Assembly (NCBI GenBank): GCA_965116235.1
Contig: OZ220496.1
Coordinates: 2,914,001 to 2,978,000 of the forward strand
Reading direction: 5' to 3'
Source: MPNP01 sp965116235
GTDB taxonomy: Bacteria > Pseudomonadota > Alphaproteobacteria > Rhodobacterales > Rhodobacteraceae
Length of the DNA: 64,000 nt
In this document: one piece after another, positions 8,423 to 17,666 of the stretch
Layout: each line of letters starts with the position of its first letter
Numbering within the stretch: position 1 is the stretch's first letter
Position numbers and translations under genes: made by a program
Notes under the pieces: model-generated
Databases searched by the model: none
What the model was told of the DNA's origin: nothing
Seen by the model: the letters and a program-made list of their open reading frames with translations, nothing else

Positions 8423-9034
8423 TCATGAAGTTTCCTCTTCGAACATGTCCGGGTTTCGTTCCTGAACACAACGAGCCAGCCGATCGAAGAAGGCTGACAA
8501 GTCAGGAGATAAAACGACCTGTGCCCTCTCGGTGAAATCGATTTCGATGACAGCGGACGCCTCTACCATGCCGGCTGCCCATGCTGGGGCGGCGCGGCCA
8601 GACAGGCGATCTACGGCATCACGGAAGAAGTCTACCCAACGCGTCCCATCCCTGCGCTTGCCGCCACCATTTTGTGACACTTCGAAAATCATGATGTAAC
8701 CGGTAACGATTTCAGGCGAGAGTAGTTGGACATTCGCCATTTCGCCCATCAGATCGTCGGCGCGATTCGGTACCGCCCCTCGTATATTCTTCAGCAGGGA
8801 CTTGAGGCTGATGCCAAGCCGGACCTTACCTTCACTCGGCCACACAACATCCCAATCCTTCGTACGCCCCACTCCGGGTATCTTGCGCTCTTTCACGGCA
8901 CCGTAGAGCCCTCGCCTACCAAGTTCCTGAACGCACATATCGGCAAGTGCGGACAGCCGGTTCGGCGACTGACTTTTTCTCTCGACTACTGTGACTCGGT
9001 AAAGATCATCCACCGCGTCCTGAAGAGAAATCAT
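8423..9034 (-). CDS. Putative type II restriction endonuclease
   Basis: The 203-residue protein is encoded directly after the methyltransferase, overlapping it by four bases (ATGA), which implies translational coupling. A PD-(D/E)XK-like core is visible: the acidic pair in KDWDVVW (residues 59-64), followed after a short turn by GISLKS (74-79), where SLK would replace E-x-K. The following SLLKNIRGAVPNRADDLMGE is helical. It is proposed to cut the sequence protected by its partner. The specificity is unknown and I do not recognise a named isoschizomer. Confidence 0.7.
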   Translation of the reverse strand: MISLQDAVDDLYRVTVVERKSQSPNRLSALADMCVQELGRRGLYGAVKERKIPGVGRTKDWDVVWPSEGKVRLGISLKSLLKNIRGAVPNRADDLMGEMANVQLLSPEIVTGYIMIFEVSQNGGGKRRDGTRWVDFFRDAVDRLSGRAAPAWAAGMVEASAVIEIDFTERAQVVLSPDLSAFFDRLARCVQERNPDMFEEETS

Positions 9035-9966
9035 CGTGCAAGCCGCTCCCTTGCCTTGGCATGATAAGCCGGCTCGATTTCCACACCGATACTGTTGCGT
9101 CCAAACATCTTCGCCGCAACTTGTGTCGATGCCGTGCCCGTAAAGGGGTCATAGACAGTATCTCCAGCGAAACTGAACATGCGTACCAACCTCCCTGCCA
9201 GTTCGACCGGAAAGGGCGCGGGATGCTCGCGAGTCGAAGCGCCGTTGATATCGGTCCAGATCTGCCGGAACCAGCGGTCATGATCATCCGCCGCAATCAG
9301 GCTCAATACCCGTGCCGCTGGACTGGGACTTCGATAGCCGCCAGGTTTTCTCAGCATCAGGACGAACTCGACATCATTCTTGATCACTCCATTTGGCTCG
9401 AAGGGCTTGCCGAGATACGAACCTCTACCCTGCGCTTCGGTCGTCATGTTCGCAATCTTGTGCCAGATGATCGGTGCAAGGTTGTCGAAACCAAGTGCGC
9501 TGCATTGCATCTGGATCGCGGCGTGCAGCGGTATGACAGCATGCCGCCCACTATTCCGGCGGCGGGACAGGCAGACATCACCAACGACGCAAACCAGCCG
9601 CCCGCCCGGAACCAAGGCATCGTAGCAGTGTTTCCAGACACTCCGCAGGCCATCCAGAAACGCCTCATAATCTTTTATCCGGCCCATCTGCCCAGCAGTG
9701 TCAGGATAATCCTTCAACGTCCAGTAGGGCGGTGACGTAAGAACCAAATGAACGGACGCTGCTGGAAGCCGATATTGCCGGGCATCGTCGAGGATGACCT
9801 CATGCGTTGTCTCGATATTGCCGAGCAAGTCAAGAATTTGGGCCGTTTGTTCAGGGTCTTTGGCAAGAGCTGGGATAGACCGCTGGTGCTGGTCCGGCCG
9901 AACGGCTTTCAGGGCCGGGGAAAGGTGATCTTCAAGCGCACATACGCTGCTGACTGATGCACTCAT
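9031..9966 (-). CDS. DNA methyltransferase of a type II R-M system (beta-class, N4-cytosine type)
   Basis: The 311-residue protein carries the catalytic motif TSPPYW (77-82) near its N-terminus. The SAM-binding motif DPFTGTASTQVAA comes near its C-terminus, with the target-recognition region between. This is the beta-class order, and TSPPYW favours N4-cytosine methylation. It would modify host DNA and protect it from the downstream endonuclease. Its start overlaps the stop of the small gene before it (9963-10163) by ATGA, so three genes form one operon. Confidence 0.88.
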   Translation of the reverse strand: MSASVSSVCALEDHLSPALKAVRPDQHQRSIPALAKDPEQTAQILDLLGNIETTHEVILDDARQYRLPAASVHLVLTSPPYWTLKDYPDTAGQMGRIKDYEAFLDGLRSVWKHCYDALVPGGRLVCVVGDVCLSRRRNSGRHAVIPLHAAIQMQCSALGFDNLAPIIWHKIANMTTEAQGRGSYLGKPFEPNGVIKNDVEFVLMLRKPGGYRSPSPAARVLSLIAADDHDRWFRQIWTDINGASTREHPAPFPVELAGRLVRMFSFAGDTVYDPFTGTASTQVAAKMFGRNSIGVEIEPAYHAKARERLAR

Positions 9967-10163
9967 GTGCTCTGTGCCCTTGACGGCATGTCATTGTCTG
10001 CGATGAGGTCTTGGTACCGAAGACACTTGCCTACCGTGCCGTCAGCAATTGCCTCCATGATGTGGATCATGTCTTCTCCTCGGACATTGTGCCGGGCGCA
10101 GGACCCGTATCCGCGTAGGGTGTCGCGCCCGAATCCCTGCAGCCTTGGTGCGTCTTGTGACAT
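9963..10163 (-). CDS. Small protein leading the R-M operon
   Basis: This 66-residue gene has a strong ribosome-binding site (AAGGAGA, seven bases before the ATG) and a consensus promoter. It is translationally coupled to the methyltransferase. I do not recognise the protein. It has no obvious helix-turn-helix, so it is not an evident controller (C) protein. It contains two Cys and two His residues (SCARH, IHI, GKCL), which may or may not bind metal. It could be an accessory or regulatory peptide of the R-M system or the remnant of a larger protein. Confidence 0.6.
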   Translation of the reverse strand: MSQDAPRLQGFGRDTLRGYGSCARHNVRGEDMIHIMEAIADGTVGKCLRYQDLIADNDMPSRAQST

Positions 10164-10187
10164 CCCTCTATCTCCTTGTTAAAAGAG

Positions 10188-10216
10188 GATATAGGTAAGG
10201 TGCCGAAGGGTGTCAA
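10188..10216 (-). promoter_or_regulatory. Sigma-70 promoter of the R-M operon
   Basis: On the minus strand, TTGACA (10211-10216) and TATATC (10188-10193) are separated by exactly 17 bp. The ribosome-binding site and ATG of the small first gene follow directly downstream. Confidence 0.82.
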
Positions 10217-10881
10217 AGGCTTTTTAGCACTATCGTATAATCCTCAAATTTTTAGAACCCAGCTCATCGGGCCGTGCGGTCACTTGCCGGGGACGGTCAA
10301 GTTCCCGCTTGGCCCAAAGTGATTTAGCAATGTACAGTTCAAAAAAATTAGCTCGACGGGAAAGGGTTCAAAAAGTGAACAACTCGAAGTGTTGTGACGG
10401 GTTCTGTGGGTTGACGACGAAGTGTCTTTCCTGTGAGGACAACGCGATTTCTCTTCAATCCTTTCCCTAAGCAAAAGCGCCCTCTTGAAGCTACCAATTC
10501 GCATGAGGCAAGACTCCGAAACTCCTTCAAGGTTTAATACATTCTCGGCTGACAAGAACGTTTTGTCGTAATTTCTGCGTTCGAAACTGACGTGTCATGT
10601 CGTGGCTTATACGCGTCAAACCTCTTGCTTCCACATGATCGAACTGGCCCAAGAACGATCGCTGGCTTGACAGCAAATCTTCGCTTGAAGAGTAGCGGTC
10701 GCTTCATGATCCGATGCCGCCGAGAAATCAATCAAACTGATTGCAGCCGGAGAACGAAATTTTTGCCATGTCTCTTAATCTGTCTGGTCAAATGGGCTAG
10801 ATATACGGACATATTGCAATCTGACGCGGAACAGCAGCAATTGATGACTGGTTGACTAACACACTTCAAGGATGAATGACT
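10217..10881. other. Intergenic region before the fatty-acid operon
   Basis: About 660 bp with no supported gene. An AAGGA ribosome-binding site lies just before the thiolase start. No clear promoter or regulator site is recognised. Confidence 0.45.
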
Positions 10882-12090
10882 ATGGAAGCATATATTTACG
10901 ATTGTGTTCGCACGCCCAGAGGTCGAGGCAAGAAGGAGGGTGCGCTGCATTCTACGACTGCTGTCTGGCTGTCAGCGTACATTCTCGATAAATTGTTGGA
11001 ACGCAATGACATTGATCAAAGCACTCTCGAAGATGTCATTTGGGGTAACGTGACTCAGGTCGGTGAGCAAGGCGGGTGCATTGCGCGTGGGGCTATTCTG
11101 CTTTCTAACGTTGAAGAGAGAGTACCCGGACTGACAATTAACCGTTTCTGTGGAAGCGGCTTGGAAGCTGTTAATCTGGCATCCAATCAGGTCAAGTCTG
11201 AAGCGGGCATGGGCTATATCGCCGGTGGGGTCGAGATGTTAAGCCGTGTTCCGATGGGTACAGACGGCGCGGCGATGGTTGTCGATCCCAGTATTGCAAT
11301 GACGCATTGCATTATCCCACAAGGTGTGTCCGCGGACCTTGTCGCTTCACAATATGGCTTTGGCCGGGTTGATTGCGATCAGTATGCCGTTCAGTCCCAA
11401 CAAAGGGCCGGAAAGGCCTGGCAAGAGAATCGCTTTGCCAATTCTGTAGTACCTGTGATCAACGATGCCGGCGAAAAGGTTCTTGATGTTGACGAACACA
11501 TGCGCCCCGATACCGACATGCAGTCTTTGGGGAGCCTGGAACCATCCTTCAAGCAAATGGGGGAATCGATGCCCGGTTTCGACAAGCTGGCAATGTTGAA
11601 ATATCCTTGCTTCGAAAGGATTGACCACGTCCACCATGCGGGCAATTCCTCTGGCATAGTTGATGGTGCCGCAGCCGTCCTGATAGGTTCAAAGGAGTTC
11701 GGCGAAGCCAATGGGCTTAAGCCCAGAGCTCGAATTGTCACAACCGCCAAAACGGGTTCAGAACCGACCATAATGCTCACTGGGCCGTTGCCGGCCACTG
11801 AAAAGGCGTTGAAAAATGCCGCAATGGACATATCGGACATTGACCTATTTGAGGTCAATGAAGCTTTTGCCTCGGTTCCGCTCATGTACCAACAGCATTT
11901 TGACCTGGATGACGATACAATCAACGTGAATGGCGGTTCCATTGCCATGGGACATCCACTTGGAGCAACCGGTGCCATTTTACTCGGAACTCTGGTGGAC
12001 GAGCTAGAACGAGCGGACAAGTCAATCGGACTCGTCACCCTGTGCGTAGCCGGGGGAATGGGCGTTGCAACGATTGTTGAGCGGCAATAG
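10882..12090 (+). CDS. Acetyl-CoA C-acyltransferase (thiolase), beta-oxidation
   Basis: It cleaves 3-ketoacyl-CoA to acetyl-CoA and a shortened acyl-CoA. The nucleophile Cys lies in NRFCGSGLEA, the catalytic His region in NEAFASVP and GGSIAMGHPLGATGA, and the second Cys in TLCVAGGMG. The last motif normally reads CxGGGxG, so one Gly is Ala here. It is the first gene of a four-gene operon. The ATG at 10882 has AAGGA nine bases upstream, while an ATG at 10876 is too close to that site. It pairs with the FadJ-type protein that follows as the two subunits of a trifunctional-like oxidation complex. Confidence 0.9.
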   Translation: MEAYIYDCVRTPRGRGKKEGALHSTTAVWLSAYILDKLLERNDIDQSTLEDVIWGNVTQVGEQGGCIARGAILLSNVEERVPGLTINRFCGSGLEAVNLASNQVKSEAGMGYIAGGVEMLSRVPMGTDGAAMVVDPSIAMTHCIIPQGVSADLVASQYGFGRVDCDQYAVQSQQRAGKAWQENRFANSVVPVINDAGEKVLDVDEHMRPDTDMQSLGSLEPSFKQMGESMPGFDKLAMLKYPCFERIDHVHHAGNSSGIVDGAAAVLIGSKEFGEANGLKPRARIVTTAKTGSEPTIMLTGPLPATEKALKNAAMDISDIDLFEVNEAFASVPLMYQQHFDLDDDTINVNGGSIAMGHPLGATGAILLGTLVDELERADKSIGLVTLCVAGGMGVATIVERQ

Positions 12091-12100
12091 GACACGATAA

Positions 12101-14296
12101 ATGAGCGACTTTCATTACCATCTTGATGCTGCTGGTGTTGCGGTCATAACGTGGGATGTTACAGACAGAAGTCACAACGTCATGTCCTGGCAGGGCTTTG
12201 AAGATTTGAACTCCCTGATTGAGAAGGGGCTGGCAGACGACAAGGTCAAGGGAATTGTTCTCACAAGTGCCAAGAACACCTTCACGATGGGAATGGATCT
12301 CGGGATACTCCAGGAATTGGGGCAGTACATATCGGAACCGTCAAAAATCCATTCCGCCCTGATGGGCATACACAAAAAATTTCGCCGCATGGAACTTGCC
12401 GGATACGACCCCCAAACAGGCCAGTCTGGCAAACCGATTGCCGTTGCAATCAACGGAACCGCTCTTGGAATCGGTTACGAAATAGCTCTGTCTGTCCACC
12501 GGATCATCTGCGCCGACAATCCCGATGCGTCTATCGGTCTCCCTGAGGTGAAAGTCGGCCTGTTTCCGGGTGCCGGCGGCACGACGAGGTTGACACGACG
12601 TCTGGGCTTGATGACCAGCGGCCAGTTTATCCTGCAGGGCAAGACTCTCAGGCCAAAGGAGGCACTTGCGGCAAACTTGATTGACGAGCTGGTGCCGCCC
12701 GAGAAACTGCTTGATCGGGCAAAGGAGTGGGTTCTGAATGCCAGCCCTGAGGATTTGATCAAGCCATGGGATAACCCCAAGGGCAAGATTCCCGGCGGAA
12801 GACCATACGACAAGCAGGGCTTTTTGACCTTCATGGGAGCGTCGGCCATGTCAGCCGGTCAATCCCAGAACGTTTACCCCGCTGTCAAGGCCGCCCTGTC
12901 GACCATATACGAAGGATTCATGGTGCCTTTCGATCAGGCTATCCGCATCGAGGCCAACTGGTTCACGCAGATTCTCAAGGATCCATCCTCTTCGGCGATG
13001 ATCCGCTCTGTTTTCATCAATCGCAAGGTTCTGGAGAATGGCGCTCGACGTCCCAAGGGAATCGCAAAAGGCAAAATCACCAAAATTGGTGTCATCGGAG
13101 CTGGCATGATGGGAGCTGGCATTGCCTTCGTTGCGGCTCGAAATGGCCTTGACGTTACTCTTCTGGACCAAGAGCTCACAAGAGCCGACAGTGGCAAGAA
13201 CAGAATCAAGGAACTGCTGGCCAAGGAAAGGAGTCGAGGACGGGTGAACGATGTTCATGCCGAACAGACTCTTGATAACATAAGGACTTCAGACAGATAT
13301 GATGATCTTGGAACGTGCCAAATGGTTGTTGAGGCAGTCTTTGAAGATCCAGCGGTAAAGGGAGAGGTATTCCAGAAACTGGACCCTTTCATTGCCCCGG
13401 AATGCATTGTCGCTTCTAACACCTCCACGTTGCCAATCTCTTCGCTGTCCGAAAATGTTTCATGTCCTGAACGGTTCTTGGGAATGCACTTCTTCAGCCC
13501 CGTACACAAGATGTCCCTGGTCGAAATCATTCGTAGCCATGCGACCAGTGATCAAGCAACCGCTCTGGCCTTTGATTTTATCCGGAAGATTCGAAAGACA
13601 CCAATCATCGTCAATGACAGGCGCTTCTTCTATGCTAATCGATGCATTATCCCTTATATCAACGAAGGTGTGGCCTTGGTGGGTGAAGGCTGCTTGCCGG
13701 CTCTCGTTGAAAATGCCTCGCGTCAGATCGGGATGCCGGTTGGCCCGCTCCAACTCATTGATGAAACCTCTCTCGAACTGGCCGTTCACATCGCCAAGGC
13801 ATCCCAGGCTGCCCTTGGCGACAGATATGAAGCCAATGACGCCGATCGGGTCGTTTTTGATCTGGCTGAGCGTGGACGTCTGGGCCGCAAAGTCAGAGCC
13901 GGTTTCTATGAATACGATAACGATGGGAAACGCCTGGGACTGTGGCCCGGACTCATGGACTTGTTCCCACCGCTTGCACAACAGCCTGATGTCGAAGCCG
14001 TCAAGAATCGGCTGTTGCTGATTCAGGTCGTCGAAGCCGTCAAATGCTTGGAAGAAGGCGTGCTTGAAGATGTCCGGGAAGGCGATGTCGCCGCGATCTA
14101 TGGCTGGGGATTTGCGCCATGGTCCGGAGGACCATTTACCTGGCTTGACAACTTGGGAACCGATGCAGTCATGAATTTGTGTCGGTCACTATCAAGCCAG
14201 TTTGGTGAACGTTTCAAGGCTCCCGACCTGCTATCTCAACTGAATGACAAACGACAGTCGTTTTATGAGTTCAACAAGAACGTGCCCTCAATCTAA
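12101..14296 (+). CDS. fadJ: Bifunctional enoyl-CoA hydratase / 3-hydroxyacyl-CoA dehydrogenase
   Basis: The 731-residue protein carries out the hydration and dehydrogenation steps of fatty-acid beta-oxidation. The N-terminal crotonase domain (about 1-310) keeps both catalytic Glu residues (GIGYEIAL and LPEVKVGLFPGAGGT). The NAD-binding domain starts near 325 with GVIGAGMMGAGIA, and the dehydrogenase active site is MHFFSPVHKM. Two C-terminal helical domains complete the FadJ/FadB layout. It lies 10 bp after the thiolase stop, with AGGA before the start. Confidence 0.93.
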   Translation: MSDFHYHLDAAGVAVITWDVTDRSHNVMSWQGFEDLNSLIEKGLADDKVKGIVLTSAKNTFTMGMDLGILQELGQYISEPSKIHSALMGIHKKFRRMELAGYDPQTGQSGKPIAVAINGTALGIGYEIALSVHRIICADNPDASIGLPEVKVGLFPGAGGTTRLTRRLGLMTSGQFILQGKTLRPKEALAANLIDELVPPEKLLDRAKEWVLNASPEDLIKPWDNPKGKIPGGRPYDKQGFLTFMGASAMSAGQSQNVYPAVKAALSTIYEGFMVPFDQAIRIEANWFTQILKDPSSSAMIRSVFINRKVLENGARRPKGIAKGKITKIGVIGAGMMGAGIAFVAARNGLDVTLLDQELTRADSGKNRIKELLAKERSRGRVNDVHAEQTLDNIRTSDRYDDLGTCQMVVEAVFEDPAVKGEVFQKLDPFIAPECIVASNTSTLPISSLSENVSCPERFLGMHFFSPVHKMSLVEIIRSHATSDQATALAFDFIRKIRKTPIIVNDRRFFYANRCIIPYINEGVALVGEGCLPALVENASRQIGMPVGPLQLIDETSLELAVHIAKASQAALGDRYEANDADRVVFDLAERGRLGRKVRAGFYEYDNDGKRLGLWPGLMDLFPPLAQQPDVEAVKNRLLLIQVVEAVKCLEEGVLEDVREGDVAAIYGWGFAPWSGGPFTWLDNLGTDAVMNLCRSLSSQFGERFKAPDLLSQLNDKRQSFYEFNKNVPSI

Positions 14297-14386
14297 GGAC
14301 GACCAGCATCAAGTTTGATTGAACAGGCCAATTGCATTAACAGGGAACTGCAAGGTATTGAGCCGACAGATCGTTTTGAGGAATTT

Positions 14387-16027
14387 ATGGGGTGGCTAGA
14401 GGACGAGAGGGGACTTGAGAAATGCCGGGCGAACTACGTGCCCCTGACGCCACTTTCACATTTAAAACGTGCCCGACAGGTTTTTGCGCAAAACGAAGCG
14501 CTGGTTTACGGGCAAAGACGATACAACTATGCACAGTACCATGAGCGCGTGTCCCGACTGGCATCCGCTCTCTGGAAAAGCGGCGTAACCCCCGGAGACG
14601 TGGTCTCGACCATCTTACCCAATACAATCCCTCACTTCGATGCTCATTTTGGCGTGCCTGCCTGTGGGGCAGTGCTCAACACAATCAACGTGCGCCTTGA
14701 AGACACGACAATAAAATATATCCTTGACCATGCAAAGCCCAAGGCCATCATTGCCGACACGCAGTACCTCCCTACCCTTGAACAGGCTCTTGCCGGTTGC
14801 AGTGGTGACGTGCCCATGATAATTGAAGCCCATGATCCAAATTCCGGTCTAGAGTGCTCTGGCCAATATCAGGAGTATGAGGATTTCATTCGGTCGGGCG
14901 ACCCTGATTTCGAATGGCTTTTGCCCGAGGACGAATGGGAAAGTCTGTCCCTGAACTATACCTCGGGAACGACCGGACGCCCCAAGGGAGTCGTCTACCA
15001 TCATCGGGGTGCCTATCTCCTGACAATGGGTACTGTGGTAAGTTGGCGTCTGACGCTATTCCCAAAATACCTGAGCATTGTTCCCCTGTTCCATTGCAAT
15101 GGCTGGAACCATCCATGGCTGATACCCCTTTTGGGCGGGACGGCATTCTGCTGTCGCGACATAACAGCCAAAGGAATTTTTGCCACCATTGCCAAAGAGG
15201 GAATAACTCATTTTGGCGCCGCCCCAATCATTCTGAACATGCTTGCCAACGCAACCAAAGACGAAAGAAAGCCAATCACTCAAACGGTGGAGGTTTTTAC
15301 TGCCGGAGCACCGCCAGCGACAGCAACGCTCAAGGCCATCGAGAAACAGAACGTAAACGTGACTCATGTTTATGGCCTGACGGAAACTTTTGGGCACGTA
15401 ACCGAATGCCTGTGGAACGATATCCAATGGAGTTCGCTGGAGGACGGCACAAAGTTCGAACTCAAGTCGCGTCAGGGGATAGCAATGCCCAACATGGAAC
15501 AGCTTGAAGTTCTGACCAATGACAGACCTGTTGCTCAAGACGGGGTTGCACTTGGTGAGGTGCATATCCGAGGCAATTCGGTCATGAAGGGATACTATCG
15601 AAACCCCGAGGCCACACAGCAGGCTTTTTCAAACGGTCTTTTTGCATCTGGAGACATAGCGATGCAACACCCGGATAACTACATACAAATTACCGACCGG
15701 GCCAAGGACATCATTATTTCGGGCGGGGAAAATGTCTCGTCCGTCGAGGTGGAAGGAGTCATAATGAAGCACCCCTCCGTTCTCCTCTGTGCAGTCGTGG
15801 CCAAGGAACACAGCAAGTGGGGCGAGGCACCTTTTGCCTTTATCGAGCTCAAGCCTGGCCACCATCCCGCCAAAGAAGAAATCATCGAGTTCTGTCGAAA
15901 GAATCTTGCCGGCTTCAAGGTGCCCAAGGGAATTGAATTCACATCGTTGCCCAAAACAGCAACGGGGAAAATCCAGAAGTTTCAACTTCGGGAGCAACTT
16001 AAGTCCACTCCGAATGAGCCGAATTGA
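14387..16027 (+). CDS. Acyl-CoA ligase (AMP-forming; medium-chain/MMPA-CoA ligase-like)
   Basis: It activates a carboxylic acid to its CoA thioester through an acyl-adenylate. The AMP-binding motif YTSGTTGRPKGV, the VYGLTETFGHVTE motif, the hinge DRAKDIIISGGENVSSVEVE and the catalytic Lys in TATGKIQKF are intact. It resembles the DmdB/medium-chain ligase group, whose substrates include fatty acids and methylmercaptopropionate. Substrate choice cannot be read from sequence. I place the start at the ATG at 14387, with GAGGA five bases upstream, which gives about 546 residues, normal for the family. A longer frame from a TTG at 14315 lacks a ribosome-binding site. It likely feeds the two preceding oxidation enzymes. 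Confidence 0.9.
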   Translation: MGWLEDERGLEKCRANYVPLTPLSHLKRARQVFAQNEALVYGQRRYNYAQYHERVSRLASALWKSGVTPGDVVSTILPNTIPHFDAHFGVPACGAVLNTINVRLEDTTIKYILDHAKPKAIIADTQYLPTLEQALAGCSGDVPMIIEAHDPNSGLECSGQYQEYEDFIRSGDPDFEWLLPEDEWESLSLNYTSGTTGRPKGVVYHHRGAYLLTMGTVVSWRLTLFPKYLSIVPLFHCNGWNHPWLIPLLGGTAFCCRDITAKGIFATIAKEGITHFGAAPIILNMLANATKDERKPITQTVEVFTAGAPPATATLKAIEKQNVNVTHVYGLTETFGHVTECLWNDIQWSSLEDGTKFELKSRQGIAMPNMEQLEVLTNDRPVAQDGVALGEVHIRGNSVMKGYYRNPEATQQAFSNGLFASGDIAMQHPDNYIQITDRAKDIIISGGENVSSVEVEGVIMKHPSVLLCAVVAKEHSKWGEAPFAFIELKPGHHPAKEEIIEFCRKNLAGFKVPKGIEFTSLPKTATGKIQKFQLREQLKSTPNEPN

Positions 16028-16061
16028 GTGGTGCCTCAGTACAGGCTTGGAGTAACGGCCC

Positions 16062-17090
16062 ATGGTTGCCTTGGCTGGATACCAAGTTCTTGAATGTCCA
16101 GGAATTTGGAAACCCCCAACTGCAAAAATTGGACAGGACGTTGTTGTTCAACTGGGCAAGGAAACCTTGACCTTTCTGGGGGAGGACTCGGCTGTTCTGG
16201 CTCTCTGGTCGCTGGACACGATCGTTGAATTGGACAAGACCGGATCGCACAGCTGTTTTGCTCCCGATCCACTCGGCAAGGAGTATTTGCTCATCGATGA
16301 TGAGCTTATGGTCGAGGCTCTAAGCGCGATGACGGTCTCGAAGAACGCACCGGCAGCCGACCCCCCTTCACCGTGGGCCGGTTTTGGCAAATTCCTCTCA
16401 TTCATGCTTATCCTGGTTGGGATCACATATTTTTTTTCGGAAAACATTGCTGACAGCATGGCCGGCGCAATTGTTGGACCCCAGCGCTCTGAAATTGGCG
16501 AAACCCTGTTCAATACACTTTTGACGGACACTTACATTCGTCACAAGGTTTGTCCGGTTGATCCGGCCATTCTGGACAAAATTACAGTGCGGCTGTTTCC
16601 GGAGGAACGCATCGAGATTCGCGTGGTGTCCGGCGGAGTCCGTTCAGCCGAGATGCTGCCGGGCCAGATTCTGGTCGTGAGTATTTCGGAGTTTGATATC
16701 GGTCGAGACAGACCCGAGAGATTGGCCGGGATCCTTCTTTTGGCCCATGCACGCAACCAGGCACGGGATTCTTTGGCAGCATTCCTTCATGAGGCCGGGG
16801 TACTGTCATCCATTCGTCTCTTGCTTGGCCGGGAAATATCGCCCTATATTTTCGAGACTTTCGCTGCCGGCCTAGCCAGTCGTCGACCCATTCCAGTCTC
16901 TGAACAGGAGTTATACAGGGAATTCGCCGAACTGAACCTTGCGACCGAACCCTTTGCCCTCTACCTTTTGGCCGAGGGGCTGGATCCCGAAAAATTTGTT
17001 GGTGCCCCTTACGATGAAGCTTCGATCACCTTTCCTCTGCTAGAAGACAGTGAGTGGGTTGCGCTACAAAACAGTTGTGTCGCCCATTAG
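16062..17090 (+). CDS. Membrane protein resembling M48 metalloproteases but lacking the zinc site
   Basis: The 342-residue protein has a single membrane segment (about 109-127) after an N-terminal domain of about 100 residues. A C-terminal region follows the M48 peptidase pattern: a PGQILVVS strand, then ERLAGILLLAHARNQARDSL where M48 enzymes read ELAxVLAHEIGHVxxRD. The zinc motif HEXXH is thus H-A-R-N-Q. The first His is kept and the Glu and second His are lost, so proteolysis is not expected. GGAG precedes the ATG. It is the last gene of the beta-oxidation operon. It may be a non-catalytic scaffold or chaperone, but its function is unknown. Confidence 0.65.
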   Translation: MVALAGYQVLECPGIWKPPTAKIGQDVVVQLGKETLTFLGEDSAVLALWSLDTIVELDKTGSHSCFAPDPLGKEYLLIDDELMVEALSAMTVSKNAPAADPPSPWAGFGKFLSFMLILVGITYFFSENIADSMAGAIVGPQRSEIGETLFNTLLTDTYIRHKVCPVDPAILDKITVRLFPEERIEIRVVSGGVRSAEMLPGQILVVSISEFDIGRDRPERLAGILLLAHARNQARDSLAAFLHEAGVLSSIRLLLGREISPYIFETFAAGLASRRPIPVSEQELYREFAELNLATEPFALYLLAEGLDPEKFVGAPYDEASITFPLLEDSEWVALQNSCVAH

Positions 17091-17487
17091 CCCCATTTCT
17101 GACCGTATCATTTATCTTGCCTTGTAAAGCGTGCAACGCTCAATGTGGTTGTAAGATTGAACAGCATGAATGCCGTGATCTGCAATCATTATCCTGCACA
17201 TTAAGAGCATATTAACATCCAGAGCACATCACCAGTGGTATTGTGCCAAGGCTACGTGATGTCTCGTGGCACCGGCTTGACCTGTAATCCGGGTGTGGGT
17301 TCAATGAAACCCGCTTGTTCTAGCATTTGCATGGCGAACTCGGCGGGCAATACGAACGCAAGCGTAGCCTGGCTGATTGGTGATCCACAGGCGCAAGTTG
17401 CGCGGGTTGATCTGCAATAACCATATTCATCGCAGTTGGGTCAAGGCAAATGCCAACCACCGACGCAACCCGCCGTCATGCAAGGGT
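17091..17487. other. Intergenic region, partly decayed coding sequence
   Basis: About 400 bp. The reverse strand around 17240-17400 has protein-like stretches broken by stops, but I cannot assign them to a family. Confidence 0.35.
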
Positions 17488-17612
17488 AACGTGCTTCAAG
17501 TCTTCACACACTGCCACAAGCCACGAAAGACCGATGGGGGTCCACGGTGGCAAACCTTGCTCCAAACATCGCGCCCTTGTCGTCACGTGAGGGTTCAAGA
17601 TCAACACGACAA
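17488..17612 (-). pseudogene. Fossil fragment of a proS 3' end
   Basis: About 120 bp align by eye, in the same orientation, with the part of proS at about 25195-25315 that encodes the anticodon-binding domain (the DDRDERIGAKFATMELIGLPW region). Reading the fragment gives DDKGAMFGARFATVDP before the frame breaks. Substitutions and frameshifts show it is dead. It may be a relic of a partial duplication or of an ancestral or horizontally acquired proS copy. Confidence 0.55.
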
Positions 17613-17666
17613 CGCACCTCGGCCCCTAAGCCAAGGCTTCATACCACGAACCCGGTGATCTTCCAA

